Source: Azadirachta indica
Taxonomy: Eukaryota; Streptophyta; Magnoliopsida; Sapindales; Meliaceae
Assembly (NCBI GenBank): GCA_022749755.1
Contig: CM040451.1
Coordinates: 3,982,871 to 4,046,870, forward strand
Direction of reading: 5' to 3'
Length of the DNA: 64,000 nucleotides
In this document: piece after piece, positions 1 to 11,237 of the stretch
How the letters are laid out: the number at the start of each line of letters is the position of its first letter
How positions within the stretch are numbered: the first letter of the stretch is position 1
The notes under the pieces: generated by a model
The model's database searches: none
The model's input: only the letters and a program-made list of their open reading frames with translations
Told to the model about the DNA's origin: nothing
Program-made: the position numbers and the translations under genes

Positions 1-497
1 ACTAGAAATTTGTGTTACAAAACATTTATTGAGCTTTGTTTTCAAAAGCATACTAAACATACTGCAGTTTCGAACAAAGCTTAATTTTTCCGGAGGTAAT
101 AATATTGTTTGCAACTCTTTTGTATCCTCTACTCTGTGCAAATGAATAAGTTGAATAATGACTCGGCTTTTGATCAAATTGGTTGTAGACTACGGTCGTC
201 AGTCAAAGAATCTTTTATAATTGAGTAAACATAAAATGGTGACTAAATAAACGATAATACGGCAAGAAAAATCTTGGAACCAACGAGAAGACCATTCAAT
301 ACATAAGATAATACGAGTGTTAACTCTTCGTACACGTTGGGGTGACCATTCGATTATTAGTTATTTCTTCTCACAAGACCAACTGATCATTTCACACGAA
401 CTTATCCCATGCAGAACAGAGAAAATTCCTCAAATTTTGGCATTTTAAAACCCAAAACACTATCGTGAGTGAGAGTACTAAACCAAATTAGATAGCA
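1..497 (+). promoter_or_regulatory. CRK1 upstream region
   Basis: Upstream region of the CRK gene that starts at 498. A TTTTAAAA TATA-like box lies at 443-450, 48 bases before the ATG. The same box at the same spacing occurs before CRK2 (21148-21155). The region reads as homologous to the reverse strand of about 21101-21600 over nearly its whole length, so the promoter was copied with the gene. AGTCAA at 201-206 is an inverted W-box core (TTGACT); WRKY control is known for many CRK genes but is only inferred here. The homology may run past the window edge. Confidence 0.6.
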
Positions 498-3466
498 ATG
501 GCTTCTTCAAGAGTATTTCTATTCTTCTTTTGCTCCATGTTCTTACACCTTGTTGCTCTCACCATTGCCCAGCAAAATGAGATACTGAAGCATTTCTGTT
601 CAAGCAATGAAGGCAACTTCACTACCAATAGTACCTACCAAGCAAACCTCAACCAACTCCTCTCCTCCCTCTCCTCTAACACTAAAATCCACTATGGATT
701 TTACAATGCCTCCTACGGTGGAGATTTCAATCAAGTTAATGCAATGGCACTTTGTAGAGGAGATGTTAAGCCGGACAGCTGCAGCAGTTGCATCAACGCT
801 TCTTCTCTTGAGCTCCCAAAAAGTTGTCCAAACGAAAAGGAGGCTTTTCTATGGTCTGATAATTGTATGTTAAGGTACTCACACCGCTACTTTTTTGGCT
901 ACGCGCAACTCCCACCATGGTTCTGGTTGGTTAACGATACAAACGTGTCGGACGCGAACACCTTCAATCAGGCTGTAGAAACCTTGTTGGACAACTTGAA
1001 AAATAAAGCAGCCTCCGGTGATTCTCATCGTAAGTTTGCAACAGGAAATACAAGCACGCCAAACTCTAAAACAATATATGCACTTGTGCAGTGTACTGCT
1101 GATTTGTCTACTCAACAGTGCCGTGATTGCCTCACCAATGCCACTGTGTTACTTCCGCAGTGTTGCAATGGAAAACAAGGGGGAGAGTTGTCGAAGCCAG
1201 TTGTAATTTTAGGTATGAGACTGACCGATTCTTCGAGCAGTCGATTGAGCCAACACCGCCACCACCCAGTACCACTCCACCATCACCACCCGATACCACT
1301 ACTTCTAGAGGTACATATGTGGACCCTCTTGATACATCTAATTTCATGTCTTCAGTGTTTAGATGTGCAATTTGATTACTCGAGGAGCTTTTTTTAATCT
1401 GGCCAAAATTCTTGGAACTTGCAGGAAAGAAGAATCGTACTGTCATCATCATTGTCGTTATCTCAGTTGTTGCTTTTATGATAATGATCATAAGCATTGG
1501 CATCTTTCCAAGATCGAGAAATTCGAAGAAGGAAGATAAAAGTAAGTAATAACATTTTGTATTTTTGTTTTTATCATGAAAAGATTCAGGATTTGTTTTG
1601 ATGTAGAACATAAATTCTTTTCTTCAAGTTGAGTAATTCTAGCAGCTGTTTAATTACTTTTACTGGGTTCTTCCCTTTATTAACATTATACAGGGAGGGA
1701 CAGAGCCGGAAACAGATTTCCTTATTATTAACATTTTTCTGATTTTCCTTAAAGATATCTTCATTAGTTCTGTGCTTCATTCTTTTCTTTTAGCTCTCAA
1801 ATTTTAATTAATACTACACTTCTATTGGTTCTTTATTACTAACTCATTTGTTTTGTAAAGATACGGAAGACATCATAAGTGCGGAGTCCTTGCAGTTTGA
1901 CTTTAGAACCATAAGAGTTGCAACAGATGACTTCTCCGATACTAATAAGCTTGGACGAGGTGGATTTGGTTCTGTATACCAGGTAAGAAATTTTAATGAG
2001 ATTAGTTGTTCAATCTGAAATTTTGATTTCCTTGTAGCTGGCAAAAACATGTTTTTGGCAACAGGGCATGCTTTCCAGTGGACAAAGAATAGCTGTCAAG
2101 AGACTGTCTAAGAACTCTAAACAAGGAGTACTAGAATTTAGGAATGAGGTCGTCTTGGTAGCCAGACTTCAGCACAGGAATTTGGTGAGGCTCCTTGGCT
2201 TTTGCTTGGAACGAGAAGAAAGGATTCTTGTCTATGAGTTTGTGCCTAATGCCAGCCTCGATCACTTCATATTCAGTATGTTTGTTCTTCTTACTTGTTA
2301 TAGAATGAATTTCTGTGCATTTCATTCCGGAGTCATAATGAAATAGTTCAGACATTCATTACAATCTCATTAATAATGTGAATACTAAATGATCTAGCGT
2401 GAACTCGTATCACAAATACTAGTTTAATATTTTTTTTAGTCCACTCAAGTCACTGGATTTTTTAGTTTTATAGATTCAATCAACCGTAAAAATTTAAACT
2501 GGGAAAGGTGTTATCAAATTGTTAAAGGCGTTGCACGAGGGCTTCTTTACCTTTATGAAGATTCTAGACTTCGGATTATTCATTGTGATCTCAAAGCTAG
2601 CAATGTTCTGTTAGATTCGGATATGAATCCAAAAATTTCAAATTTTGGCCTAGCAAAATTGTTTGAAACGGATCAAACTCATAGTAATACAGATGGACGC
2701 CCGGGGACCCCGTAAGTATCAAAACAAGGATAGTTCATTTCATTTTCTAGATAGTATTACAGCGTGGCTCTTGCTAATCAAAAGGATTAATTCAAATTAA
2801 CTAGAATTAAACACCAAATATGTAAACATGAAGTAGTCAATTGCTCAACAATTGAAGCTAAAATTGGTCTCCTGCTTCTTATATGCAGTGGGTATATGGC
2901 TCCAGAGTATTTGGTGCATGGGCGCTACTCGGTTAAGTCAGACATCTTTAGCTTTGGTGTTCTTGTTTTAGAAATAGTTAGTGGTCAGACGAGAAGCAGT
3001 TTTGGCAACGAAGAAGAAAAAGAAGATCTTCTAACCTATGTAAGTACAAAATATTTTAGCTGCTTTCCTCTGTTTTCCAGCGGCTTTGAACTAGCTATGT
3101 GCTTAATGCTGGGCACTTCCAGTCTTGATCACAATCTTTGCCATTATTTGCCCCATTAGTTGCCATACAACATACCATTGACATTATATAATAATTTTCC
3201 AGGCATGGAGAAATTGGAATGAAGGGGTAGCTTTAAATCTGATAGATCCTAACATGAGAACTGGTCCAACAAGTGAAATGATGAAATGCATCCACATTGG
3301 ATTGCTATGCGTTCAACAAGGTGTAGCAGATAGACCGAGTATGGCTGCAGTTTTTAGCATGCTTAACAGTGAAACTAATACCCTCGCGGAACCCTCAAAA
3401 CCTGAATTTTTTATGAAGGGTTCAGTTATAGATGAACACAAAATTAAAACTGTAACATTGTCATAA
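498..3466 (+). pseudogene. CRK1: cysteine-rich receptor-like kinase (DUF26 RLK), frameshifted, probable pseudokinase
   Basis: Seven exons can be traced with GT-AG borders: 498-1310, 1425-1541, 1861-1982, 2065-2275, 2474-2711, 2889-3039 and 3203-3466. Exon 1 encodes a signal peptide (about residues 1-25) and two DUF26/Gnk2 domains, each with C-x8-C-x2-C, then a proline-rich linker. Exon 2 encodes the membrane helix and basic stop-transfer residues. Exons 3-7 encode the kinase: GRGGFGSVY glycine loop, IAVKRL lysine, MAPEY, and the DRPSM region. Family members sense extracellular signals in stress and immunity. Two faults are visible. A G run of five at 1179-1183 puts the last DUF26 cysteine and everything after it out of frame; one more G would restore the frame seen in CRK2. 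The catalytic loop reads HCDLKASN instead of HRDLK, and DFG is NFG, so the Mg-binding Asp is lost. If only exon 1 is translated, a 299-aa secreted product with an abnormal tail results. The homopolymer site could be an assembly error; the kinase substitutions are not explained that way. Confidence 0.85.
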
Positions 3467-4297
3467 AACGAAGCTTCAATCACTGAGCTAAATCCTAGAT
3501 AGTTTTACTACTATGCGATAAATAGCAAAAAGACTGGGTGACACGTTGAAAACTGCTAAAATTTCTTTCTCTTGATTGGAAAAAGAGAAGAATTTATTTT
3601 AAGACTTGATATGATCAGTGATTTATCTGTTTTTTTGCCTTATTGAAGGGAAAAGAGCCATATTATATATGATAATCTACTATTCATAGTTCAGGTCACA
3701 ATAAATTTTGGGCTTGTTACTAAATTTCCATCTGTTTGTTTTTGGTTTCTTTTCATTTATGCTATTAGATTTCATTTTTTGGATAATTTTAGTTTGGTCC
3801 TTATTGTTTTCAAAAATACCACTTTATCTAGCATATTTGATATATTAGATAAATATACTTTTAATTTTTTTGAATATATATCATCACTCTAATCCTCAAC
3901 GTTTTTAAAAATATTGTCTCAATCAACGTGTTTGATGTATTAGCACAATCATCTCTAATATATCTAAAAATCATCAGTTTAAAATATTTAAACCAATATC
4001 ACTTTGTTTTATTATCCAGGCAATTCATTAAATTATTATTATTAATCTATACACGCAAGAGACAAAAGTACCCCTTTTCCCTTTAATAGATTTTCCAATA
4101 CAAAATAACTTATTGATCTTGAGTTTTAATGAAATCTAAAAATTAAATTTTGGTTTTATTGATTCATTAAAAAAATAATTGGTATATGTCTTTTGCAATC
4201 ATCATTGTAACTTAATTTCTTTTATTGATAAAAAATGATTATTTTTGTTTATATTATATATTTTTTCAATAAATAAATGATATAATAGGTATAATAC
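3467..4297. other. CRK1 3' flank, no gene
   Basis: AT-rich sequence with no supported ORF. AATAAA near 3702 is a candidate poly(A) signal for CRK1. The rest holds only simple A/T-rich runs. Confidence 0.5.
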
Positions 4298-5040
4298 ATT
4301 AATTTAGGTATATTGTACTTTAACCCCCTAAGTTTTGGGGGAAAAGTAATATAGCTTCTTGAATTCTCAACAAGTCCAAATACCCCTTTACTTTTATAAA
4401 CATATTAAGATACCCCTTTGACACTAATAATCTTATTTTAAATTAACTATTTTATCTTTTAGTTAAAAAAAATATATAAAATAATTATATTATCCTTATT
4501 CTTATTTTGTAATAACTAATATAATTTTATTATTCTAATATTTAAATTTAAAAATATTAAAAATATTTTGACATTTAATTATTTTTCCCTCCCAAATTTG
4601 GTATCAAATTTTTTGAATATACTAATTGTATATAATTTTCAAAATAGATCATTCATTTAAAATAATTTTATTTTAACAATTATGTATATTTTATATTATT
4701 CAAATAAGATAATTATATTTTTAAAATAAACTAAGAAAATTATATATAATTAATATCGTCAAAAAAATTGAGGGCAAATTTGAAAGTAGAAAAATAATTA
4801 AGGATCAAAATATTATTATTACTTTTAAATTTTCATTTTAAAATAAAATTATATTGGTTATTACAGAATAAAAATAAGGATAATATACTTATTTTATATA
4901 TTTTTTAATAGTTGAAGGATAAAATAATTAATTTAAAGTAAGAATAATAGTGTTAAAGGTGTATCTTAACATTTGTTTAAAAATAAGGGGATATTTTAAC
5001 TTACTAGAAGATAAAATAGTACAATATTCTATTAATTTAT
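4298..5040. repeat. Foldback element with long inverted arms (about 740 bp)
   Basis: The left arm (about 4298-4660) and right arm (about 4700-5040) read as reverse complements along most of their length. Both ends share ATATTGTAC. Inside, matched pairs include AATATATAAAATAA with its complement, and the CCTTATTCTTATTTTGTAATAAC block near 4495 with its complement near 4865. There is no ORF. It resembles a MITE or foldback transposon. A transcript would fold into a long hairpin. Confidence 0.7.
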
Positions 5041-5229
5041 AAAAGATATTAAGAAAACAATGGTAATCATATAAAAGTATGTAAGGTTTAGATAGTTTTT
5101 GGGAAAAATATCAATTTTATTGCCAATTTATTTTTATATTACCACTTAACTCTTTAATGTTCTAAAATTATACTTTTCGCCCCTCTCTTACCATCAAAAT
5201 TTAACTGTTAATGATTAGTTTTTTTTTTT

Positions 5230-6340
5230 TTGTCATTTAACATATTCATCCCTAAATAAATTAAATTTGTATTGGACCTAAACTATATTCTAGCCCAACT
5301 TAATTTTTTTAAAAGAAAAAACATGATACTTGTAAATATTGGAGTTTGAAACTTGGACCTTAAACTCAAAAATTTAATTCTTTACTATTAAACTAATTTA
5401 ATCAACAATTAATTTTATATACATCATTTTATATATCATATACACTAGATGGATTATTAAATACCTAATGATGAAAATAAAATTATCTAATAAGAAATAA
5501 ATTTAAATGAAAAAATAAAAAGAAAAATTTTATTTAAACTTTTTGTAAAAATTAAAGCAAAAAATATAAAAAAAGAACTTCTTTATTAAGACTATAATTA
5601 CTTTTAATTTTATTTTTTGAATAATTATTTAATAATATGTTTTTAAATTATAACAATTTACCAAAAAAATTTATTCTTAATTTTATAGAACATCATGTTC
5701 ATAAATGAAGTTTTACAAGAAATTTAGGTTTTATTATTTTTATTTTTATTTAATTTTTATTGTCAAAATTGAAATAATAACAAAAAAGAAATAAACTTAT
5801 ATTTAGATTTTATTATTTTTATTTTTATTTTTATTTATTGTAAAAATTTTAAAACAATTGAAAAGAAATAAATTTATTACATTATGAATTAATTTTTTTA
5901 TTGTTAGTAATTTTTTAACTTGAAATTATTTTTTATTAAATAATTTTATTCTAAATATTTGTTTGACTTTTTTGACTTTGATATTTATTTAATTATGTAT
6001 TTAATATATACTCCCAATAAATAATATATTGTATATATATTATTATATATACAATATATTATTAGATTAATGGTTTAAAATTTGAATTTTGAATGTTGAG
6101 GTCCAAGGTTCAAACCACTCTAATCACAAATATTTTGTTTCTTCTTTTAAAAAATTGAGTTGACATTATTATTATTGCTAGAAGGATAATAAGTTTATTT
6201 GCACTCAGAAAGTAAAATTTCAATATTAATGTTATAATGGTATTCGGTAGGGACCAAACATGTAATTTTAAAATATTAGAAATGTAAATGATAATATTGA
6301 AATAAATTAGGAATGAAATTAGTATTTTTCTTTTTTTTTT
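5230..6340. repeat. Second foldback element, arms separated by about 600 bp
   Basis: The block at about 5297-5378 (CAACTTAATTTTTTTAAAAG, then a GTTTGAAACTTGGACC motif) recurs in reverse complement at about 6080-6165 (GGTTTGAACCTTGGACC, read on the minus strand). Weaker pairing extends outwards to about 5230 and 6340. The middle is A/T-rich and non-coding. It is more decayed than the neighbouring foldback, so its ends are uncertain. Confidence 0.5.
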
Positions 6341-6779
6341 TAAAGGGATATTGATAGATGCTTTAAAGTTTAGGTTGAAAGGCAAATACCCCTAAAATTT
6401 CAGAAGAAAACAAATGTCCCTGACATTTAAACAAATAAATAGATACACTCAACTCTTATTACCCTAAGTTAGCTAATAAGTTATTATTATTTTATTTATA
6501 TTATTTTGCCAAATAAAAAAGTATGATACACTTTTTTTTTTCCATTAGAACTATTTAGTTCCTCTTTTAACATTTTTGACACATATTTTTTTAATTATAA
6601 CAATTTACCTCCTATTTTAATCATTTTTATAATATACTAATAACTAAATAATTTTTTAATTTATTATTTTAATAAAAAATTTAGAAAAAATACTATTATT
6701 AAAAAAATTTAATAATAAGTTAGATATCTTTTTGAATTACTTGGGCATTGAGAATAACAAATCTCAATAACAAAACTTG

Positions 6780-7110
6780 GTCATTTATGTATTCGATATC
6801 AGTGGGACTTGGCTTCCAATAATTTGGGGTAAGTTTAGTGTAGTTGTTCTCTTTTTATTTTTACACAAGATTCCACCCAAAATTTCAACCAATAAATTAT
6901 AATTATTTCAATATTAAAAAAATGAGATATATTATGAATGATGCTATTGCCTCCTTCATCAAAATGCTTTTAGAACATCCTTTTTATTTATAAATTTAAT
7001 ATTAATTAAAATTAGATAAAATATTTATTTAATTAAACTCGTATATTTTTATTTATATTAAATACTCTCTATGCGTAATTTTAAATATAATTCATTACTA
7101 ACTACTTTAA
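6780..7110. repeat. Dispersed MITE-like repeat, copy 1
   Basis: In reverse complement this stretch aligns with 21640-21960. Shared blocks include AATTTATTGGTTGAAATTTT, AATCTTGTGTAAAAA and ATTAATTAAAATTA. It is non-coding. It probably belongs to a short non-autonomous transposon family, but no terminal repeats were resolved. Confidence 0.5.
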
Positions 7111-7335
7111 TTATTATAAATTTTTATTTTATTTTCAAATCTTAAAATTAAATAATACATTTTTAATTCTTTCATCACTATTCCTTTGGATGTGGTCCAA
7201 AAGTGTTGTTGCTCTAGGCCAAACCTTTGTGACCGTATTCCTTTCATTGCTATAAACTTTGTAGGCCAAAGCCTGCACTAGGAGTTGAGATCCAAGAAGA
7301 CTTTTTGTACACTAATATTATTTGTTAGTTGCTAA

Positions 7336-7819
7336 TAGGGATAGCACTAAGGCGGGGTGGGGTTTGCCATCTCGAACTTGCCCCATTTGGACGAATTTAT
7401 TTTCGAACTTGTCTCTCATTTTCAAAGAAACAAGGTCAAGGCCAACTTGTCCTCATTTTTAACTCGCTTAACTAGTTTTCAATCCAATCCAATTTGATCC
7501 CGTTTGACCAAGTTACAATACTGCTATAGTACTCAAGTTTTACATCATATGGTCTTATTACAGTATGAGTTGTAATATATAGGCGTGGTATAATAATATA
7601 ACTCAAATTTTGGGCCTAATACTCTAAACTATTGTATGCTATAGTATGCTTATTATAATATTATTTTAGGGTAAATGGGGCAGGGTGAGGTGGAACCTAT
7701 AATCTTGGAGTCCACCCCATTTTTCAATTAGGTGAGTTTTTAGGCCCTCGAATCTCTCTCAATTTGTAAACAATTGGATTTTGAAGCCTTAAATGGGGCA
7801 AGGGTTTTTGCCATCCCTA
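7336..7819. mobile_element. TA-flanked TIR element, GGGATRGCA termini (about 484 bp)
   Basis: It begins TAGGGATAGCA and ends TGCCATCCCTA, which are imperfect inverted termini, with TA at both outer edges as expected for a TA target duplication. The ends are locally GC-rich (GGCGGGGTGGGG and GGGGCAAGGG), unlike the surroundings. There is no coding capacity. It looks like a non-autonomous Tc1/mariner-type MITE; the superfamily is inferred only from the TA. Confidence 0.55.
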
Positions 7820-9102
7820 GTTGTTCGGGAGAAAATTGGTATAGTTAAGAAAGTTAGGTCTTATTATTTCAAAAAAGTTTAGGAAACGAAATATTATTAG
7901 TCTGTTAGAAAAATGTTGGGCAATTATGAACTTGTGAGACATTTCAATGCTTATTTTGTAGCTAAAATTAAACAACCTTTTGCGTTGACTCTCATGCGAT
8001 AGAGATCAAGAAATTTGGTATGAAATACAATGAATTTCGTAATTTTTTATTAATACAAATTTCATTCTTTCTTTCAATTTCAGTTACATTAACTATTGAT
8101 TGCTACGAAAACATTGCATCTCTCTTTCTTTAGAGTTTTATCTCATCACTCTCCTCTAATCATGTATCACCTTTCATCTTTTTCTTCTTGCCAGAGATGG
8201 AGATTTACTCAGTTTTCGGTAGGATTCCTTTATTTCTTCTCTATTTTTTGTTCTTTTTTTATTAGTAAAAGTAGATTTTCACCTAAATCTGAATTTATGG
8301 TGGTGTATTATTTTTCTCTAATAGATTATATCCACTTAATGACGAGTTAATTTCACTTGAACTTAATTTGCGGTGATTTTGGGTATTTTTATTTATTTAT
8401 GATGTTGTAGTAGTTTTTTCCTTTAAATTTATAAGTTTTAAGAGATATATAAATAGATTTAATGAGATTATATTACATATCTGAAAATTTCTCTACTACA
8501 ACAAATATTTTACAGGAGATTTGTCGCATCACTAACTAAAAAGATTAAGTACAAGAAGGGAGAGTAAAAAGAAAGAGTTATAAAGAATTTTTCAAGAAAA
8601 CTTCAACTTGAAATATATTTTATGTGATTTAAACTTTATTGTTGGTTACAATTATTAAAAAAAGAACACTAAATGTAAAGGTTTTATTGTATTTTTTCCT
8701 TATTTCTTAGACAATTTAAAATCTTTCTGATTGTTTATTGCAATTAACTTTTGTAGCATGTCTATTGTATAGGTATAAATCTGCTAGTTGTAATATTTCT
8801 TTTATGGAACGAAATTTACGTTGTTGGCTTTTAAAAAATATTTTCAAACATTATTGACACATTTGAAATAATAAGCATATCGATCATGGTCAAAGTTGAA
8901 ATTATTGAGACAGTAACAAATGGGCGCAGGGTGAGTAATAGACAAATGAGCTGCTAAATAAATTCTACCTAAATTTTATTAATCTGATAACATGACAAAG
9001 ACAAACATTCAAACTTTTTGAATATTAACATGAAACAAACTCTATGTGATACAAATTTTACAAGAAATAGTAAAATTTGAGTTTTTGACGAAAAGAAATT
9101 AC
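7820..9102. other. Intergenic, no supported gene
   Basis: A pyrimidine-rich stretch at about 8096-8350 contains an 84-codon open frame with no recognisable domain. Elsewhere the sequence is A/T-rich. The 3' side lies just beyond the CRK3 relic. I see no kinase exons here in either orientation. Confidence 0.5.
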
Positions 9103-9849
9103 CTTTTACTGTGTGAAGATGCTGGCGGTTGAGCTATTGGGATGGGATTGGGGGTGGTGGTATTCATTTGTTGTAGTTAGCTATGTTCATAGAAACGACC
9201 GATCTCGTACCTGAAATTACAGCTGGGGGCGATAACTCTGCCTCATTGTCTTCCATCACAGCAATCTAGAAGCAATGCCGTTGCTTTATTTAGGCAATCA
9301 ACGCACTGCTGCTGAGACATGTCAGTAGAACACTGCACAAGTGCATATATCGTTAGAGAATCTGTCGTGGCACCACTTCCTGTTGCAAACTTAAGATGAG
9401 AATGCCCAGAAGCTGCTTGATGTTTCAGGTTATCCAACAAGGTTTTCACTGCCTGGTTGAAGGTAGTCGGATCCGATACGCTATTCAAGTTATACGTCCA
9501 GAAACAGACTCTTTCTGGGTAGGATAACGTTTTGGGAGCTCAAGAATAGCATTATTGATGCAACTGCGGCAATTGTCTGCTCAACATCTCCTGTACAAAA
9601 TGCCAAGGCATTAGCTTGATTGCTATTTCGGCCGTAGGACGCAGTGTAAAAACCGCTGCTGTTGGCTTTAGTATTGGCTGAGATGGAGGAGAGTGCGTGT
9701 TTGAGGTTTGTTTGATAGGCATTCCTTTTAGTGAAGTTGCCGAATTCACTCGAACAAAGGTGCAACAGTAGGTTATCTTGCTGCGCAATGGTGAGCACAA
9801 GTTGTAAGGCGATAGAACAGATGAAGAAGAGCATTGTTGAAGAATCCAT
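9103..9849 (-). pseudogene. CRK3: degenerate DUF26 ectodomain relic
   Basis: Starting from the ATG at 9849, the frame encodes a signal peptide (MDSSTMLFFICSIALQLVL...) and most of the first DUF26 domain. The frame then shifts near 9588. About 35 codons seem to be missing where CRK1 and CRK2 have the CMLRYS...WFW segment, around 9510-9530. The second DUF26 domain is readable (SVSDPTTFNQAV, then CSTDMSQQQCVDC) but ends in TGA where the paralogues have GGA of QGG, near 9242. A further stop follows after GRFYEHS. The first exon ends at a GGTAAT donor (9103/9102), as in its relatives, but no membrane or kinase exon follows. It is a dead CRK copy. Confidence 0.85.
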
Positions 9850-10190
9850 TATCGTGCTTTCAACCAAAATGAAGGACTGTTCTCGGTTGTTAGTTATTTT
9901 CCTGCGCACTAGTGCTTGCCTATAAATAGAGATCACATGCTCGTATTATAGTAGAAATTGTTGACTATCTTGCCAGTCAGATGTCAGCTGTTTGACTCGC
10001 TGTTGAGGATTAGGATATATAAAGATACGCCTCTAATGTTAACCGCATAATTATTATGCGCAACCGCTGGGTTTTGAGAGAAACGAATTCGTCATTTTAT
10101 AAAACCGTAATCGAAAATATAGTTTTGAATGCCGAAACTAAGTAATCTAACCTAAAACCAACCTAGAAAAAGTGGTAGGTCTGATCTTCT
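9850..10190. other. CRK3 upstream flank
   Basis: Non-coding. A small hairpin (CGCATAA TTA TTATGCG) lies near 10043-10061. Clear homology to the CRK1/CRK2 promoter was not seen. Confidence 0.4.
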
Positions 10191-10442
10191 TGTTGTGGAT
10201 GTTAATGATAATTAATTATTTAACGAAGGACATCATTTTTTCTTTATTTTAAATAATTAATATTATTATACTTTTCTTCTTCTTTATCATAATTCATTTC
10301 TCTTCGTATATTTTAATTTCTTTCCTTAAATATTGTACATTAATATGTAATATTTGTTTCCTTTTATATTGTCTTATAAATCTTATATAAAAACCCCTTT
10401 ATACATCAATTAATTTAAGAAATAAGAGTTAATTTTTTCACA
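10191..10442 (+). repeat. Candidate 5' LTR of the copia element
   Basis: It starts TGTTGTGG and ends TTTTTTCACA directly before the primer binding site. It has a TATATAAAAACCCC promoter-like motif near 10384. Without a second LTR the left end is a guess based on the TG start. Confidence 0.5.
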
Positions 10443-10455
10443 TGGTAGCAGAGCC
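10443..10455 (+). other. tRNA primer binding site
   Basis: TGGTAGCAGAGCC follows the LTR. The usual plant initiator-methionine tRNA site is TGGTATCAGAGC, so there is one mismatch in the first twelve bases. Confidence 0.75.
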
Positions 10456-10755
10456 AAGTTTGGCTTAGTTCTCAATTTCGGTTTTCCTTCCAATCATAGT
10501 TTAGGAATTCTACACCTTGGCACTGTCAGCAAAAGTGCCTTAACACGGCCTAATGCAGCCGCACGTGTACCTCACACGCCAACTATCATAGCTGCGTGTG
10601 TGATTCACGCGCTGCCCTTCCTTGACCATCGTTTGCAGCACCGCTGGTACCTACAGCTTCAAAATCCACCAACCAGTCCATTGGTGACCCATTACTCCAT
10701 ACGCGCCACCATTCGTCCACACCAAGAGACCCATTTTCTGTTTCTACCATACCTC

Positions 10756-11115
10756 GATCCAGTTAATTGACGGTGAGTGAGTAGTCACCACCACCTCCAA
10801 TCGACTAGAACGAGTCGAGCTTCTCCCCATGGTCTTCGTTTATCTTTTTTGATCATCCTCTGTTACAGTCAAACTCAAGTCACATTCAGATCCAACACCG
10901 TTTGATCCACCGTTCACCGATGAGTGAGTCATCACTGCCACCCCTAATCAACTCAAAATGTGCTGGCCATTCTCACCGTGGCATCCATTCATTATTTTCG
11001 ATCATATTCTCTTACGGTTAAATTCGAGTCAAATCTGAACCCGCCTCTTTTTGATCCGCCATTCACGGAGTAGTGAGTTGTCATTGCCACCTCTGTTTAG
11101 CTCAGAACCAGCCAC
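10756..11115 (+). repeat. 148-149 bp tandem repeats in the copia leader
   Basis: The motif GATCC...GTGAGT followed by a CACCRCC-type block starts at 10756, 10904 and 11053, giving two full units and a partial third. The units have diverged noticeably. They lie between the primer site and gag, where LTR elements carry packaging and dimerisation signals. Confidence 0.6.
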
Positions 11116-11237
11116 TCAACTTGCTTGTGAACTCAATTTCCTGTTTTTCGCCATCTATTGTCATGGGTGAACCAAAGTCCAAATCGATTTCGGACTATTT
11201 CTAGTAATTTTTTTCGTCACTGTTTCTCTAAAACCAT

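Noticed and set aside
1132..1611. 159-codon minus-strand frame across CRK1 exons 1-2
   Set aside because: Antisense shadow of the proline-rich linker and membrane exon.
8096..8350. 84-codon open frame after a pyrimidine-rich stretch
   Set aside because: Low-complexity hydrophobic and Ser-rich translation without homology cues, upstream ORF context or splice pattern.
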